NCBI GenBank assembly: GCA_028554755.1
Contig: JAPTOF010000012.1
Location: forward strand, 2,808,501 to 2,872,500
From: Cordia subcordata
Lineage: Eukaryota > Streptophyta > Magnoliopsida > Boraginales > Cordiaceae
Direction: 5' to 3'
DNA: 64,000 bases
Shown here piece after piece: positions 35,621-48,407 of this stretch. Every line of letters starts with the position of its first letter. Within the stretch, counting starts at the first letter, position 1. A program made the translations under genes and the position numbers. A model generated the notes under the pieces. The model did no database searches. It had not been told where the DNA came from and was given only the letters and a program-made list of their open reading frames with translations.

Positions 35621-38192
35621 TCTAGCATTATTCTGGAAATTTATAAATCCACTCTTTCCTCCCGTTGTATATGTATGCTTGTCTTCTTCTTTCTTTTATC
35701 TTTCTTACTTTTCCTTCTTTCACTAATAATACATTTTAAAGAAGATCATAGTAAAATTATAAATCTCGCAATGTAATAATACATTTCAATTAATATATGT
35801 TTTACCATAATTAAGAATTTAAACAAAATATTATAATTAAAGAACATACATTCAAATTTATATATAACTTTGACCAAAAAGAAATTATACGAGATTAATC
35901 CTCCAAACTCTATACACAAAGCAATATTAATCCTCCTTTAACATGAAACATTAAACATATATAAATCAACGATAGGCATGAATTTTTGGAATCTATAGAC
36001 AGCGTTTGATGTTTCAACGACAAAATATGTTAAGCTTTCTTTTTCCCTTTTTTCTTTTTCATTTTCTTTTCCTGTTTGGTCATTAGAGTAGTTGCCAAGT
36101 CGATTTGTTGAAATCCAAACCTCACCTTACGAGAGTTAACCACAAAAATTAAGCAAAGAGAAAATGTAATTAGTGTTAAGCTTCGATTTCAAGTTAAAGT
36201 AAATTTAGATAGTGGATTAGCTTTCAAGCAATCCTAATTAAATACGATCGGTACAAGTCTATAACTATTGCCGGCAAGCAACCTAACCGAGAAACAACGA
36301 GAGAAGAAACTGGAAAATGATTAAAAAAATTAATAATAATAATTTTTTTTTTGATAGGGAGGAAAAGTCAACCATCCTTGAAGTCAATAATTTTCTCAGA
36401 AAATAACATATGAAAGTAAATTATGTTCTATATACTAAGAATTAGCTTGAATGATGTTTTCATAGACTATTTAGTTCTTTATAAACCAGTATTAATTCTT
36501 ACACAAGACAAAAATATCTGTAAAAAAGAAAAGAAAAAAAAATGGAAAGTTTATAGTGCTTATTTGAGAAGCATACAACACTGATACTTTGAATAAAGAT
36601 ATTGATAAACGAGAATTGGAAGGAAAAAAACAAAAAAAAAAAAAGAAAGTTAGAGAAGAGATAGTGCCAATATAATTAGCAAAAGTAATGATTATATAAC
36701 AACTTCTTACCGTGCACATTATATATTACATTTCTTCTGTACAAAATTTTCATATCGAGTTTGTAAACGATTAAATAGAATAATAAATTTATAAGAAATT
36801 GAGGCAGACCCTATCCCTATAAAAAAAAAAATGGGGATTAAAAACCGTTAACTGAACTAGGATTGGTCATAGCGGGAAAATGTAAGACCTTTCATACATG
36901 GAGTCACTAAAAATATTATACTTGTAAATGATGCCATTGTTATTTCTAGTGCTATCACATCTTCTGTTTTATTTTTCCTTTTTAGGATTATCAAATAAAT
37001 CATTGAAAACATTTTGGTGATATAGCTGAGATTTCTACCGTGAGATTTTAATTAGTATTTTAGGAGGATGGCAATTGGTGGCCAATAAGTATATTTGTGA
37101 TAAGTTAATTAGGGATAGCAATGGGACGAGTATCCTGCCCATGAAAGAATTCCAAACTCGCTACCCGGATAGCATCTCAATTCTCATTTTCGTTTCAAAC
37201 TCGGATAAAAATTAAATGGAAATTTCATTTTTAGAACGTCCCAAATATGCGGGTACCCGGAACGTCCCAAACTCGGTTAAAAAATTTAAAATTTAAATAA
37301 AAATTTAATAAGAAATGTCCCAAACTCGAATTTAAGATATATTTTTAGCCCCGGAAACCGAATTAAATCACTAAATTTTAAAAAAAACTAATCAATCAAA
37401 TAATTTTTTCCAAAAAATCTAAACAATATCCCTAAAATATATTAAAATAATAAAATTTTAAAGAGTAAAAAGTTAAGGGTTCAAACCTTACTACTAGTAG
37501 AAAGTAAAAAAATTTCTTAATTTTTAGTATATAATATATACTTATGTGCTTAAAACTATAATCGTATATATGCACACACCCCTGTATATACACACCTATA
37601 TACACACACACACACATATATCTATACATATATGTATATATATAACCGAGTTTGGGAATGCCGATACCCGGGAGATCAATCCTAGTTCCGTCCCAAACCC
37701 TAACGAGTATTTTTAATCAATCCGGATTCGTTTTGGGTTCTTAATGGGACGGATTTTATCGAATTTTAATCGAGTAGGTCAATGCCAGGTACCCTAAGTC
37801 ACTCTTTTCATTGCCATCCCTAAAGTTAACTATTGTTTGGGGTCTAATATACCTGTTCTTTTGTACCATATTGTTGTAAGCAAGGCTTAACTTTTTTTTT
37901 TTTTTTAAAAAACCATTTTCTCCCGATCCAAATCCTTGCTCTCATGAAATAAGACTTAAGTCATCACTTCTATGAGAATAATTTCAACCACGAAGACTTT
38001 TTTGACTCCAAGCTTGGTATACTTTTACGTTCATAATTTGATATGTTATTTCACAAAAACGAAAAGAAAAAAACATGAGAGTAGGTCAATATATGTATTT
38101 TTCTTGATCAACACAAATCCACTTCCACGAGAAATATGGATTATCGCGTGTAGTGGCTATTCATGTTGATCAGAGATCCATAGTTGACGATC
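35621..38192 (+). repeat. Segmental duplication block X, copy 1
   Basis: This aligns, with drift and indels, to 47973-49668. Shared phrases include CCTGTTTGGTCATTA, AAGTCGATTTGTTGAAATC against AAGTCGATTCGTTGAAATC, TAGGATTGGTCA, TGAGAGTAGGTCAATATATG against TGAGAGTAGGTTAATATATG, and CATGTTGATCAGAG. This copy additionally contains about 450 bp (36350-36800) and a hAT-type MITE (37110-37822) that the other copy lacks. No gene is visible in either. Confidence 0.85.
37110..37822 (+). mobile_element. hAT-type MITE, 713 bp, with TIRs and 8-bp target duplication
   Basis: The termini TAGGGATAGCAATGGGA and TAGGGATGGCAATGAAA (complement of the right end) are the terminal inverted repeats of plant hAT elements. 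The flanking 8-bp duplications are AAGTTAAT (37102-37109) and AAGTTAAC (37823-37830), one mismatch. The paralogous block at 49285-49292 has a single uninterrupted AAGTTAAC, an empty site that fixes both boundaries. Interior phrases such as GGGTACCCGGAACGTCCC recur; no transposase is encoded. Confidence 0.92.
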
Positions 38193-38195
38193 TAA

Positions 38196-38596
38196 GGCTA
38201 TCTCCAATAGCTCCCCTATTTTTTCTTTTAAATTTAAGTGATTTGAGTCATTTTCTTATAATTTAGGATCCCCTATTTTCAGTTCTACTCCAACAGTTTC
38301 TCTATATATTTTTTTTTATCAAACTCTCAGTTTGGAATTCCTATTTTAATTTTACTCCAACAGCTATCCTATTTTAAAATATTACACCCTTAAAGCTATG
38401 GGGAATAGGGGATGGGATTTGAGTTTTGGCTTTAGGGGACGAAAAAAACTCCAATATATAGGTGTTTTGTTTTGGGCTTTTGGAAAAACTCAAAATTTAA
38501 GGGATGAGATAAGGGAGTTGTTGGAGCACATTATCACCAATCACTCCTCTAAATATGAGGTTTTTTTTATGTTTAGGGTTGCTGTTAGAGTTAGCC
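38196..38596 (+). mobile_element. Tourist/PIF-Harbinger-like MITE, 401 bp
   Basis: The terminal inverted repeats GGCTATCTCCAATAGC and GGCTAACTCTAACAGC (complement of the right end) are flanked by the 3-bp duplication TAA (38193-38195 and 38597-38599), the usual target of PIF/Harbinger elements. The ends contain repeated ACTCCAACAG motifs. The open frame inside (72 codons) is not a transposase. It sits just at the right edge of duplicated block X. Confidence 0.85.
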
Positions 38597-38741
38597 TAAA
38601 CCAAATAACTGAATAAGCATCCTTCATGTGTCTATTGTGCTATTTTTAATAATTGTGAGGTTACTTGTATGAATTACTCTAAATGGTTACACAAGACCAA
38701 AGATCCGATAAGCCAAAAGCCAACCCAACTGAAGACTTAAA

Positions 38742-39107
38742 GAGGGTATTTGGCTAAGCTTATAAACTGGTTTCACCAGCTTACAACGTAAAAATGATGA
38801 AAAATGTGTTCGGTAAAGAAGTTTATAAGCCAGCAAAAAAGAAAATAGCACTGACTAGCTTTTTTTGAGGGGGCTTATAAGCACTAGTCAAATATATCAA
38901 AAAGGTATGTTTACGCTTAAAGTTTTATCACATTAATTAATAATATATTCTTTTTAGTTATTTTAAAATATTATTGTTGTTTATAAGCATTTATTTACTA
39001 AATATGCTAAAAGCTTATAAGCACATATTTATCTAAACATATAACAATTTGCTTATAAGTAACTTCTGTTTATAAGTAGTTAAAAATAAGTTTAACCAAA
39101 CGAACTC
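38742..39107. mobile_element. MITE-like element with GCTTATAAG repeats, about 365 bp
   Basis: The left end GAGGGTATTTGGCTAAGCTTATAA and the complement of the right end, GAGTTCGTTTGGTTAAACTTAT, form imperfect terminal inverted repeats. Multiple GCTTATAAG palindromes fill the interior. I found no clean target duplication. This resembles hAT-type MITEs common in eudicots. Confidence 0.6.
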
Positions 39108-39219
39108 GTGGTAGTTAAGTGGTATGTCTCTCATATTTGGTACGTGTAGATCCAAATATCCTACTAGTTATATAATAATTCTTGCTAGTTAGATGATGTA
39201 ATCGGTCCTTGAATTGGAG

Positions 39220-40676
39220 CGAGAAAAAAAAAAAAAAAAAACCCATTTCCCCTCTTTGGCCTCCCTTGAACTTAAAAAAAAAAAACCATTTCCCCCTCTT
39301 TGTTCTGATGTTCTCCCCATCGTCCCCCCCCCCCCCCCGCCTTCTTTTCCCGTTAGACCCCAGCCCCTTGGCAGAACCCAAAACCAAAAAGCGCACACAC
39401 GGTTCAACAGCAAACGAGGAAGAGAAGAAATAGTCAAGATTCACTAGTAACCCACTAATTCTTTTCAGGTGAGGTCTAATTTTTGTTAAGTTCTATCTGG
39501 GTTTATTAATTTTTGGGTAATGTATGTTCATATGTATGTAAGTATGATCCTTTTAGATTGTTTGACTGAAAATATCAGGTAGCTGCATGAAAATTGATTT
39601 TGGAATTAGTAATGTTTAATGTAGCGAGTGTGTGTGCAAGGAGTCCACCTTACAGTTCATGTAAATGCTTAAGTGTGAATCTTGATGTTAGTATGCCTCT
39701 GATGTACTTCCCTGGGTTTTGATAATATTATTTGCATTTTCATGTAAAAAAAAAACTGAAAACATGATATAAATAAAGCATGTATAGGTGTATCATTCTC
39801 ATGTATGTGTATGCCTACGATGATGTAGAGGACGTATGGTTATATATGTGTATATAATCATCATGAAATATATAGTAGAAATTGGTATGTTATACCCAAT
39901 AGTTGGTTTCGGTGGATTTGACTTGATATGGGTAAAATGATGGTTAGGACATGATAACATGTTTCTTGTAGTGTAACTAGGAGTGGGGTGATAAGCTTGT
40001 CTATATGGCTAATAGAGGGAAACGAAGAGGAAAGGGGCATATTGTATATGAATAGTGAGCAAATGTAAAGAGTATATATATTGTATCCTTGCCTTATAAT
40101 TGATTATTCAATGCCTGTGCATTTTGGTCTTTATCACAATTATCGGTAAAACTCTTTCTTGCTCTCATAATGTTAATGACTCATATTTTAAATTGTGAGA
40201 GTGAATTATCAGGCTGCCTATCTGTCCATTATCGTAACTAGATAATAGGTTGTTCACTGCCATAAACTGGACACTAGGCTACTTACTGCTGAAAAGTGAG
40301 AACGTTTTACATTATCGCATTTATCAACCATCGTCTCTTTGATTGTTTCTTTTCCTTGTTAATGTTGCCTCTTATTATACCGAATGTTACTGAATGATAG
40401 TGAATTGTACCATTTATCTCATGGCTCACTCATTTCTTTGAGTGTGATCATTTTTATTTTCCTGAGGCATCCTTGATTTATTATCTTAACGTTATAGAAC
40501 CACTCGTGATGACTAGTTAATTGTATTCTTCATCTTTTGCTGTAAGTTCATTCTCATTATTTATCACTTGAATAATGAATTTCTTTGTCATATTGATAAC
40601 AAAAGATATTGGTCCCTTATCTATTATGTTTTATAATGGTCCACTCATGTATCTCTTTGTCTAACAACAAAAGCAG
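39220..40676 (+). other. Putative leader exon and 5'-UTR intron of the long PPR gene
   Basis: A GC-richer stretch with long A and C homopolymers (C tract near 39325-39338) ends at TTCTTTTCAG/GTGAGG (about 39468), a good donor. ACAAAAGCAG/GTAAAA near 40676 is a possible acceptor. This would make a 1.2-kb leader intron ending 44 bases before the PPR start codon. It is inferred from splice sites only. Confidence 0.4.
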
Positions 40677-40704
40677 GTAAAAAAAAAGCAAGCATCAATA
40701 ACAA

Positions 40705-40716
40705 ATGAGAGTGTAA
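40705..40716 (+). promoter_or_regulatory. Three-codon uORF ahead of the long PPR gene
   Basis: ATGAGAGTGTAA ends four bases before the presumed main ATG at 40720. If in the mature leader, ribosomes would meet this minimal uORF just before the main start, which could lower or modulate translation. Confidence 0.5.
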
Positions 40717-40719
40717 AAA

Positions 40720-43585
40720 ATGAGGATGGAGCAAGGAGGAGGCGGTGGCAGCGGCAGCGGCAGCAGCAGTAGTAGTGCAACAACACTTGCAAAAGCTCTC
40801 ATCAAAAACTCTGCCAACCCTAAGTTGGCATGGAAAATCTTCAAGCGCACCGTCCTTTCCAACACCAACGACTGCAACATTCATCTTTTTGTTCAATGCC
40901 TCCCTCGCATCACCCGCATTCTCCTCCGAGCCGACATGCTCTCCCAAATTGATTCTCTCCATCACCACCTGCTTCCCTTCCACGACCACCAAGCTTCCGC
41001 CAATGCTCTGTACACCATCATTAAAATCTTAGCAAAATCCGGCCACGTCACGCAAGCCCTTTCTCAGTTTCAAACCATTCGATCCTGTTTCCCTACTCAT
41101 CCTCCTTTTATTTCTCTCTACAATTTGCTTATTCAATCCTCTATTCAATTAAACTACTCTGATTACTTGCACTTCTTGTATGAGGATATGATTTTCTCTG
41201 GGGTTTCACCACAGACTTATACTTTTAATCTGTTGATTGGTCAACTCTGTGATTCGGGTAGGTTAGGGGATGCTCGGAGATTGTTTGACAAAATGCACGA
41301 CAAAGGTTGTGAGCCTAACGAATTTACTTTTGGGATCTTGATTCGAGGTTACTGCAAGTGGGGCCTTGGTTCTAAGGGGCTAGAGCTTTTGGACTTGATG
41401 AAACAAATTGGTCTGAGTCCTAACCCCATAATTTATAATACTCTGATTTCAAGTTTCTGTAAGCAAGGTGACACTCAAATGGCTGAGAGATTGGTGGAGA
41501 GGATGAGAGAGGAGGGCCTCATGCCCAATATTGTTACTTTTAACTCTAGGATTTCTGCTCTTTGTAGGGACGGAATGATCCTCGAGGCTTCTAGGATTTT
41601 TAGGGACATGCAAGTAGATGAGGAGTTGGGGTTGCCTAAGCCAAATGCCATAACGTTCAACTTGATGTTACAAGGGTTTTGCAAGGAGGGGATGCTGGAC
41701 GAAGCTGAGACCCTTTTTGACTCTATGAAAAAGGATGCTGTTTTCATTAACGTGGAAAGCTATAATATATGGTTGTTGGGGCTGGTGAGGAACGGGAAGC
41801 TGTTGGAAGCTCAGTTGCTTCTTAAAGAAATGGCTGAAAATGGAGTAGAGCCAAACATATACTCATATAACATTGTGATAGATGGTCTATGCAAGGATGG
41901 AATGCTTGGAGATGCCCGAAAATTAATAGGGTTAATGACTAATTCTGGAATTTACCCTGATACAGTCACTTTCAGCACACTACTCTACGGGTATTGCAGA
42001 AAAGGGAATGTGATTGATGCAAATAATGTCTTACAGGAGATGATGAGGAGTGGCTGCTTCCCGAATAATTATACTTGTAACACTTTATTGCATAGCCTGT
42101 GGAAAGAAGGGAGAACAACAGAGGCTGAGAAATTACTGCAGAAAATGAACGAAAGAGGTTACAAATTGGATATTGTGAGCTGTAATATTGTGATTGATGG
42201 TCTATGCAAAAGTGGGCAGGTGGACAAAGCAGTTGAAATTGTAGGCGAGATGTGGACTCATGGAAGAGCTGCTCTAGGCCACCTTGGAAATTCATACATT
42301 GGCCTAGTGGATGACGATAACATTGGGAAGAAGTGCCTTCCTGACTTGATAACATATTCGACCATCATTAGTGTGTTATGCAAGTATGGGAGGCTTGATG
42401 AAGCTAAAAAGAAGTTTGTGGAGATGATGGCAAAAAACTTGTACCCTGATTCCATTGTTTATGATACTTTTCTATATAACTTGTGTACGAGAGGTAAGAT
42501 ATCATCTGCGTTTCAGGTTCTCAAGGACATGGAGAAGAGAGGATGCAAGAAGACATTACAAACCTATAACTCTTTGATCATTGGGTTCCGAACTAAAAAT
42601 CAAATATTTGAAATGAGTGGCCTAATGGACGAGATGAGAGAAAACGGCATTTCTCCAAACGTGTGCACATACAATAATATGATTAGCTGTCTATGTGAAG
42701 CAGGGAAAACTGAAGCAGCCACTTCTCTTTTAGATGAGATGCTACAGAAAGGGATAACGCCAAGTATGCATTCATTTCAATTGTTAATTAAAGCCTTTTG
42801 TAGGATTGGAGAGTTCAGACCAGCCCAGGAGGTATTTGATATTGCCTTGAGTATCTTTGGTCACAAGGAGGCACTTTATAGCCTGTTGTTCAATGAGTTG
42901 CTTGCTGGAGGCGAAATGACAGAAGCAAAGCAACTATTTGAAGCTGCACTAGAAAGATGCTTGTACATAGGCAACTTCCTATACAAGGATCTAATTAACA
43001 AACTATGTAAGGATGAGAATATAGAAAGTGCTCATGCTGTTCTGAAAAGGATGGTGTCTGACGGCTATGAGTTTGATCCTGCCTCGTTCATGCCAGTTAT
43101 TGATGGTTTAGGTAAGGAGGGAAATAAGCTTGAGGCGAACGAACTTGCAGAGAGGATGCTGGAGATGGCTTCCAAGGGTGAGGTGGCAAATAAGGTTTGC
43201 CTACATAAGAGGGAGTTATATCGAGGGAAATTAAGCAAATACAACGAAAATGATTGGCAGACTATTGTACATAGGTACGTGTGTATAATACTCTTCAATT
43301 ATCCTTTCCCAACTAGACAAGAGTTGGACTGAGGTGAAATTTTGGTCCTTTATAGATATGCAGTCTAGAAAAGTCAGGCCCAATAATGCATTCTCTCACT
43401 GTGCTTGTTTTCTTGTTTGTCTTACTGATATCTTCATTACATCCTTCATCTAATTTTACAGAGATGATGGAAGTGCACTAGCCCTGAAAACACTTAAGCG
43501 GGTTCAAAAAGGTTGGGGGCAAGGAACTATATCAAGTCTGCAGGTCCAGAAAACTGGGTTTCTTGATGACTGGGGATATACATGA
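40720..43585 (+). CDS. Long P-class PPR protein, two exons, about 892 aa
   Basis: Exon 1 runs 40720-43274 and exon 2 43462-43585; CATAG/GTACGT and TTTACAG/AGATG form the junction, giving an arginine codon and the tail DDGSALALKTLKRVQKGW...DDWGYT. Without splicing, the frame would end at 43332 in intron sequence. After a glycine/serine-rich N-terminus come some 17-18 tandem 35-residue PPR motifs, for example TYTFNLLIGQLCDSGRLGDA and YNTLISSFCKQGDTQMAERL, many with the asparagine and aspartate at the RNA-base-recognition positions. No E or DYW domain. It resembles the Arabidopsis At2g17140 PPR protein in length and C-terminus. The role would be binding organelle RNA for processing or stability. 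The ATG at 40726 is an alternative start. Confidence 0.92.
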
Positions 43586-43852
43586 GATTAATTGATTTTT
43601 CCATGAGGTCTTCATGTACTTCTATTAGAATGGAGATAAGCTGAGTGCTAGCATTGGATCTTAGAAAAAGAAGAGTAGAGCCAGCGCCTTTTTTTCGTGG
43701 ATGTGTTTTATGTTTGGATTGATGGTAACCCAAACAGGTATTGGTATTGATTGTTTATCTTCTAGAATGGTCGAGTTCCTGGAGTCTTTGAGACAACAAA
43801 TTCCTATACCCAGGAAAACAGAAAGTCCATATTTATGCATCCCATTGAGAGT

Positions 43853-44186
43853 AATTCTATTTTTCCAATAAAATTTTGAACAATGACATAAATTAAATTC
43901 AGAAAGGAAAGTCTTTTCTGATGCTTATTAAAAAAAATCATATGTTAACTCATATTCTATTTTCAAAAACAAAACATGAGTTCTTTCCTTTTCCTTTCCT
44001 TTTCCACTAATTTAGAAACGATAAATTTTAAATGCAGGCATAAGTATAAAGGACTGGGATAAAATGTAATTCAGTTCCATTTTTTAGTTTGCCATGCATA
44101 GCACTTGCACGTAATTTTGAATTGCTATTAATGTTGTCATATGTAGGAGTATTGTATTTATTTACTTTGAGACCATAAGTTACTAT
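43853..44186 (+). repeat. Duplicated block Y, copy 1 (promoter region of the next gene)
   Basis: This aligns to 49767-50205: shared TTTCCAATAAAATTTTGAAC, GTTGTCATATGTAGG and GACCATAA. It sits between the long PPR gene and the TATA box at 44188, so the duplication copied what is likely promoter DNA without its gene. Confidence 0.8.
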
Positions 44187-44187
44187 A

Positions 44188-44196
44188 CTATAAAAG
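44188..44196 (+). promoter_or_regulatory. TATA box of the small gene at 44.5 kb
   Basis: CTATAAAAG is a consensus TATA box about 320 bases upstream of the ATG at 44510, leaving room for a leader and a leader intron ending TTCTTCTACAG (44491). Confidence 0.5.
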
Positions 44197-44509
44197 AGCG
44201 AATAAGCTGCTCTTCATTGTCCTGCTGGACCAAAATGATGTCGCTCTGTTCTTTTGCACAAACCATAGGAACAAGGCAGGAACAAACGACATATTGCACC
44301 AACAACTTCTCAGATCTCTCCTCCTCCTTCCCTTTCATGGTCATGCTTCTCAAATATCACCTCTCCTGTTTCCTTTCCAAGGTCTTGCTTCTGTGACCTC
44401 TTTCTTATGTTCTACAATCTCATGCTTTTTACCTTATCATTAAAAAAATTCCAGCTGTTATATTAATATACTTTTGTCATTTCTTCTACAGATTACTCTG
44501 GCAATTGCA

Positions 44510-46850
44510 ATGGAGGTTGCTTCTTTGACTTGGCCCGGGTTGAGGTTGACTTCTTTTCCGGCTTTTCAATGCAATTGTTTCCAGTCCAAAAATCCTGTGT
44601 TGAGATGTGCGCCCCCCACCCCCTCCACAAAACAAAAAACTCTTTGTTTTCTTGTGAGTCATTTTATTGTTCTGTACTCTACTCACTTATTTGGTCTGAA
44701 AAAAATCCCCAATCTTCTGTTTCATCATCCGCTTCTCAAGGGTGATGATATAGCATCTCATGGATGTATTGCCTATGGCAATATTTGATATTTTCCTAAT
44801 TCATAACAGGTTCGGTTGGAAAATTAGTTTAAAATATTGTCAATGGTTTGGATAGGATTTTGTAGCCAATGGTTTTTTTTTTTTTTTTTTCTCAATTGTA
44901 AAAACAATTTTTAAGTTCACTTTTCAATGAAAACTTGGATGTCTTCACTTTATTTGACAGTTCGTTTTTTCCTATGTATGTCAAAGGGCACTGGATATCA
45001 TCTCATACTAATGGATTTAAAAGCAAACAACATTTTGGCATTTTAACTTGGTTCACTTAGAAGGTTGGCATATCACCATGGGCAACTGTTTCATGTTGCA
45101 ATCATTGTTGGTGGAGGGAATTCTTCCCATAGATCTTCTTGGGCAGGGAAGTAGCAGCCTTGGTTGTTCGGCTGATTATATTGGGGTAATCTTCTTTGGT
45201 CAGCTTCCGCTCCTTTTCTTTTGTAATGAACTCCTCTGAGCCATCCTCCTAATGGTTTTATGCTGATTATATTGGGGTAATCTTCTTCGGTCTTGTCTGT
45301 TTCATGTTGCAATCATTTGTTTCTTTCTTCATCCTTCTTTTTCTGATATGTAATTTGCTTGGACATGTATCAAACAAAATTAAATGCATAGTTGAGAAAA
45401 ATTCAGAGAGCGAGTTTTGTGCTTGGTATAGTTGTGATCATAACAGGCTTAATAAGCATAGCTTCAAAGTTGAGACTATATTCAGTGGAGCTTCATAAGA
45501 CACTTGAGTTTTGCTAGATGAATGACAACTTCGATATGGGTGATGCAAGTGTAATAACATGGTGCTGAAAGGAACTTATATTTGGCAGATGTGAGAGGAT
45601 GATTAAATGTTACTTATTCCTAATGATCAACTCAAGTAAAAGGTCATCCATGTTAATTTCATTCGATCAGAAAAGTGTTATTTCTCTATTCTACTCTAAG
45701 AATAGTTGGACTTGGATAACGATTTTATGGGTGAATGTTCAAGAATTAAAGAAGTTTAAAATATTATGCCTAATTACTTGCAATTTGCATTTTCTTGAAG
45801 TTCTTTATTTTCTGTATGGGTTCCTCTGCTTCTATGCATGACTCCTACTTCGATTTTATCAAAGAATTTGATTCACTTTATGACTTCTACATGAAGTTCT
45901 ATTTCTCTATTTTTTCAGCTGTAGATATCTTCAAATCTTTATATTTATACTTTTGATTGAGATATTGGTCAGAGAAGGGTCAGCATATTCTGGTTTATGT
46001 CTATATAGAGTAAACCCAGCCTGGCCTAACATTTATATAGTTAGTTGTGATTGGAAGTGTTGAATATATAACTGCAACAACAAGATATATTATGGAGCCT
46101 CTTTGGTGGGCTTAGTCCTCATGTTTCATCATTAATATTTTATATCCTGGGATGTAGCTATTCTAGATAACCCTGGATGCCATTTGACCATTGAGTTAAG
46201 CCTAAATATAACATTTGTGAATTTGTTCATGAATGGGTAATCTTTATTCCTTGTACTATGTCAAAGGCATCTACATGGTCAAGCTTCTTGTTAAAGCATA
46301 TAAGCTTGGCACTTGTGTTTCTGTTCCTTTAATTGTTATGGATCACTTCCCCTTGTACGTTCACAGGCAGTTCCTGCAGCGGAATGCAGGGACATCAAAT
46401 CTTCCAATACTTCGTAGAATGAGTCAATGAAACCAGGTTATGTAATATCGATATAATTTGTATATCGTGTCTGCAAATTGTTTTCTTAATATATTTTGGG
46501 TTGTTGAACAATTGGAGTTTTAGAATTTACATATGGTTGCTAGAAGTTAACCAGTACTGATTTACAAATCTTCAAAGTCTGCTTTGACCCAGTTTCTTAA
46601 CAAGCAAAAAATGCTAGCACAAGTAGTGCTCGTCTCTCGAATAGTCTCTTTTCTATCTTTAGTGGGACACTCGGGCTATTATGTCCCAAAATATGTATGT
46701 GCTTGATTTGCAATGCTAATTTTGGTATTCTTGATTTGCAGGACTTCAATACCAGTCGTGTTCTGGTTGTGGTTGGTGATGATGTGGTATTGAATTTCTT
46801 GTGTTCTTACTCGGGAAGTTGGAGAGACAGCTCGCTTTTCAGTTTTGAAA
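44510..46850 (+). CDS. Probable small plastid-targeted protein gene (exon structure partly unresolved)
   Basis: A start exon is clear: 44510-44653, 48 codons in phase 0, beginning MEVASLTWPGLRLTSFPAF and ending at a good donor (CTT/GTGAGT). Its product is rich in serine, threonine, arginine and cysteine with almost no acidic residues, like a chloroplast transit peptide. A further exon probably starts after GTTCACAG at 46368; in phase 0 it reads AVPAAECRDIKSSNTS then stop, and in another phase QFLQRNAGTSNLPILRRMSQ then stop. AACCAG/GTTATG (46436) and TTTGCAG/GACTTC (46741) look like a 3'-UTR intron. I cannot resolve middle exons around 45.0-45.6 kb or name the family. It may be a non-coding transcript instead. 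Confidence 0.4.
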
Positions 46851-47972
46851 CATTTATTTAGGCATTCTAGCTTATATGAATTATCACCTTGCGTATATAA
46901 TTCTCTTTAAGAAAATGAATAAAGGTTTGTTAGAATCGGTTATATGTTTGCAAGTTTATCAAGTTGTTTGCATTTATATGTTCGAGGTTCTAAGAGGGGT
47001 TCAAATGTATATGGCAAGCTGTATGAATGAATATATTTGAATGAGTTTCATTTATTTTGTTAGTGTTGAAGGAGGTTGAGTTTTCTGATGATATTAAAGA
47101 AGGATCGTATTTAAGACCCCTTTAGCGGACTGGAACTAAAATGTAAACCATACCCTGGTGAGGAAACCGGTGTGGTTGCAATAATCTTATGAAATTGGCA
47201 CGTGAATATCATCACCAGTGGTCTTAGTCTGTTTGTTTGGTTTGGGCTGTGTCTGTTTGTGTGGGTTGGGCTCTGACCCAGTTTTTCTGGTCTTTCATTT
47301 TCTGTTTTTATGTGTCTGATCCAATCCTTTGGGCTTGGACTTGTTCATAATCCTTTGTTTATATTTCAATGAAGTGGTAGTTCAGTGACCAAAAAGAGGA
47401 AAAAAATAATAATAATAATATCGTCACCGTAGTCTTTCTATGTTAAATAAGTTTTAACCTATGAAGGTTTACTCTTGTATACATTATAAGCATCTGCGTT
47501 GTTGGATTGGCGAGATAAATTTTTATAGTGTCGTTTTTATTATATTAATAGAGATAATTCTCTGTGTATTTTTCAGAATAGATCTAAATAAATTAACGCA
47601 CATCGCACGGTCTGTCCAACTAGTTTTGTATGAAAAAGTGCATCTTAACGCATGTTTCGTATTAATTGAAGTGTGGTATTTATTTCTCAATTACAATTAA
47701 ATTGCTAATCAATCATTTTATTCCACCTCAAACATTGAAAGCTGAAAAACAACGTTGGTCCAATTTTTATGTTCTCGACCCCTTTAATACGCGCAAGTGG
47801 GAGCTTGATAGGAAGGGGAAAAAGAAAATAGGAATAGTAACGAAATGAGTACCTCTTTTGAAAAACAGTTTTAAACTCGGTATTAATAATTCATCTTGTT
47901 CCGAGCCTGGTTAAAAAATAAAAATAAAAACTCTAACTCTGGAACGCTTCAACCTGCGACACCCGATAATTG
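46851..47972. other. Intergenic DNA, possible Helitron 3' end at 47623
   Basis: CACATCGCACGGTCTGTCCAACTAG/T near 47600-47624 resembles the 3' end (stem, spacer, CTAG, T) of the Helitrons at 50.3 kb, but I could not find its 5' end. A short (AAT)n lies at 47406. No gene. Confidence 0.35.
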
Positions 47973-48359
47973 TCTAGTATTATTCGAAAAAAATTTATAA
48001 ATCTCTTAACCAAAATTTTCCTTCCATTGTATAGATATGCTTTTCTTCTTTACCTTTTCTTCTTTTCCCTCGTTCACTAGTAATTCATCTTAAACAAAAT
48101 TATATTAAAATTATAAATTTCGTAATATAACAGTACATCTCAATTAATATATATTTCATGACAATTAAAGATTAAAAAAATTATTTATAATTAAAAAATA
48201 TAAATTCAAACTTAATATCTTTAATCATAACGTGACAACCTACCCGACCAGACTCACAATTATTGATGGAAAGCCATGCTTATCTCTTATTCATCCTTCT
48301 CTGACATGGCATTAAAAAGAATCCCATTTTCATGTCAATGAATGAACGGTATATGGAAT

Positions 48360-48407
<48 letters not shown>

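Noticed and set aside
39115..39447. Open frames on both strands around the A and C homopolymers
   Set aside because: Low-complexity translation of homopolymers (poly-K, poly-P, poly-G), with no family similarity.
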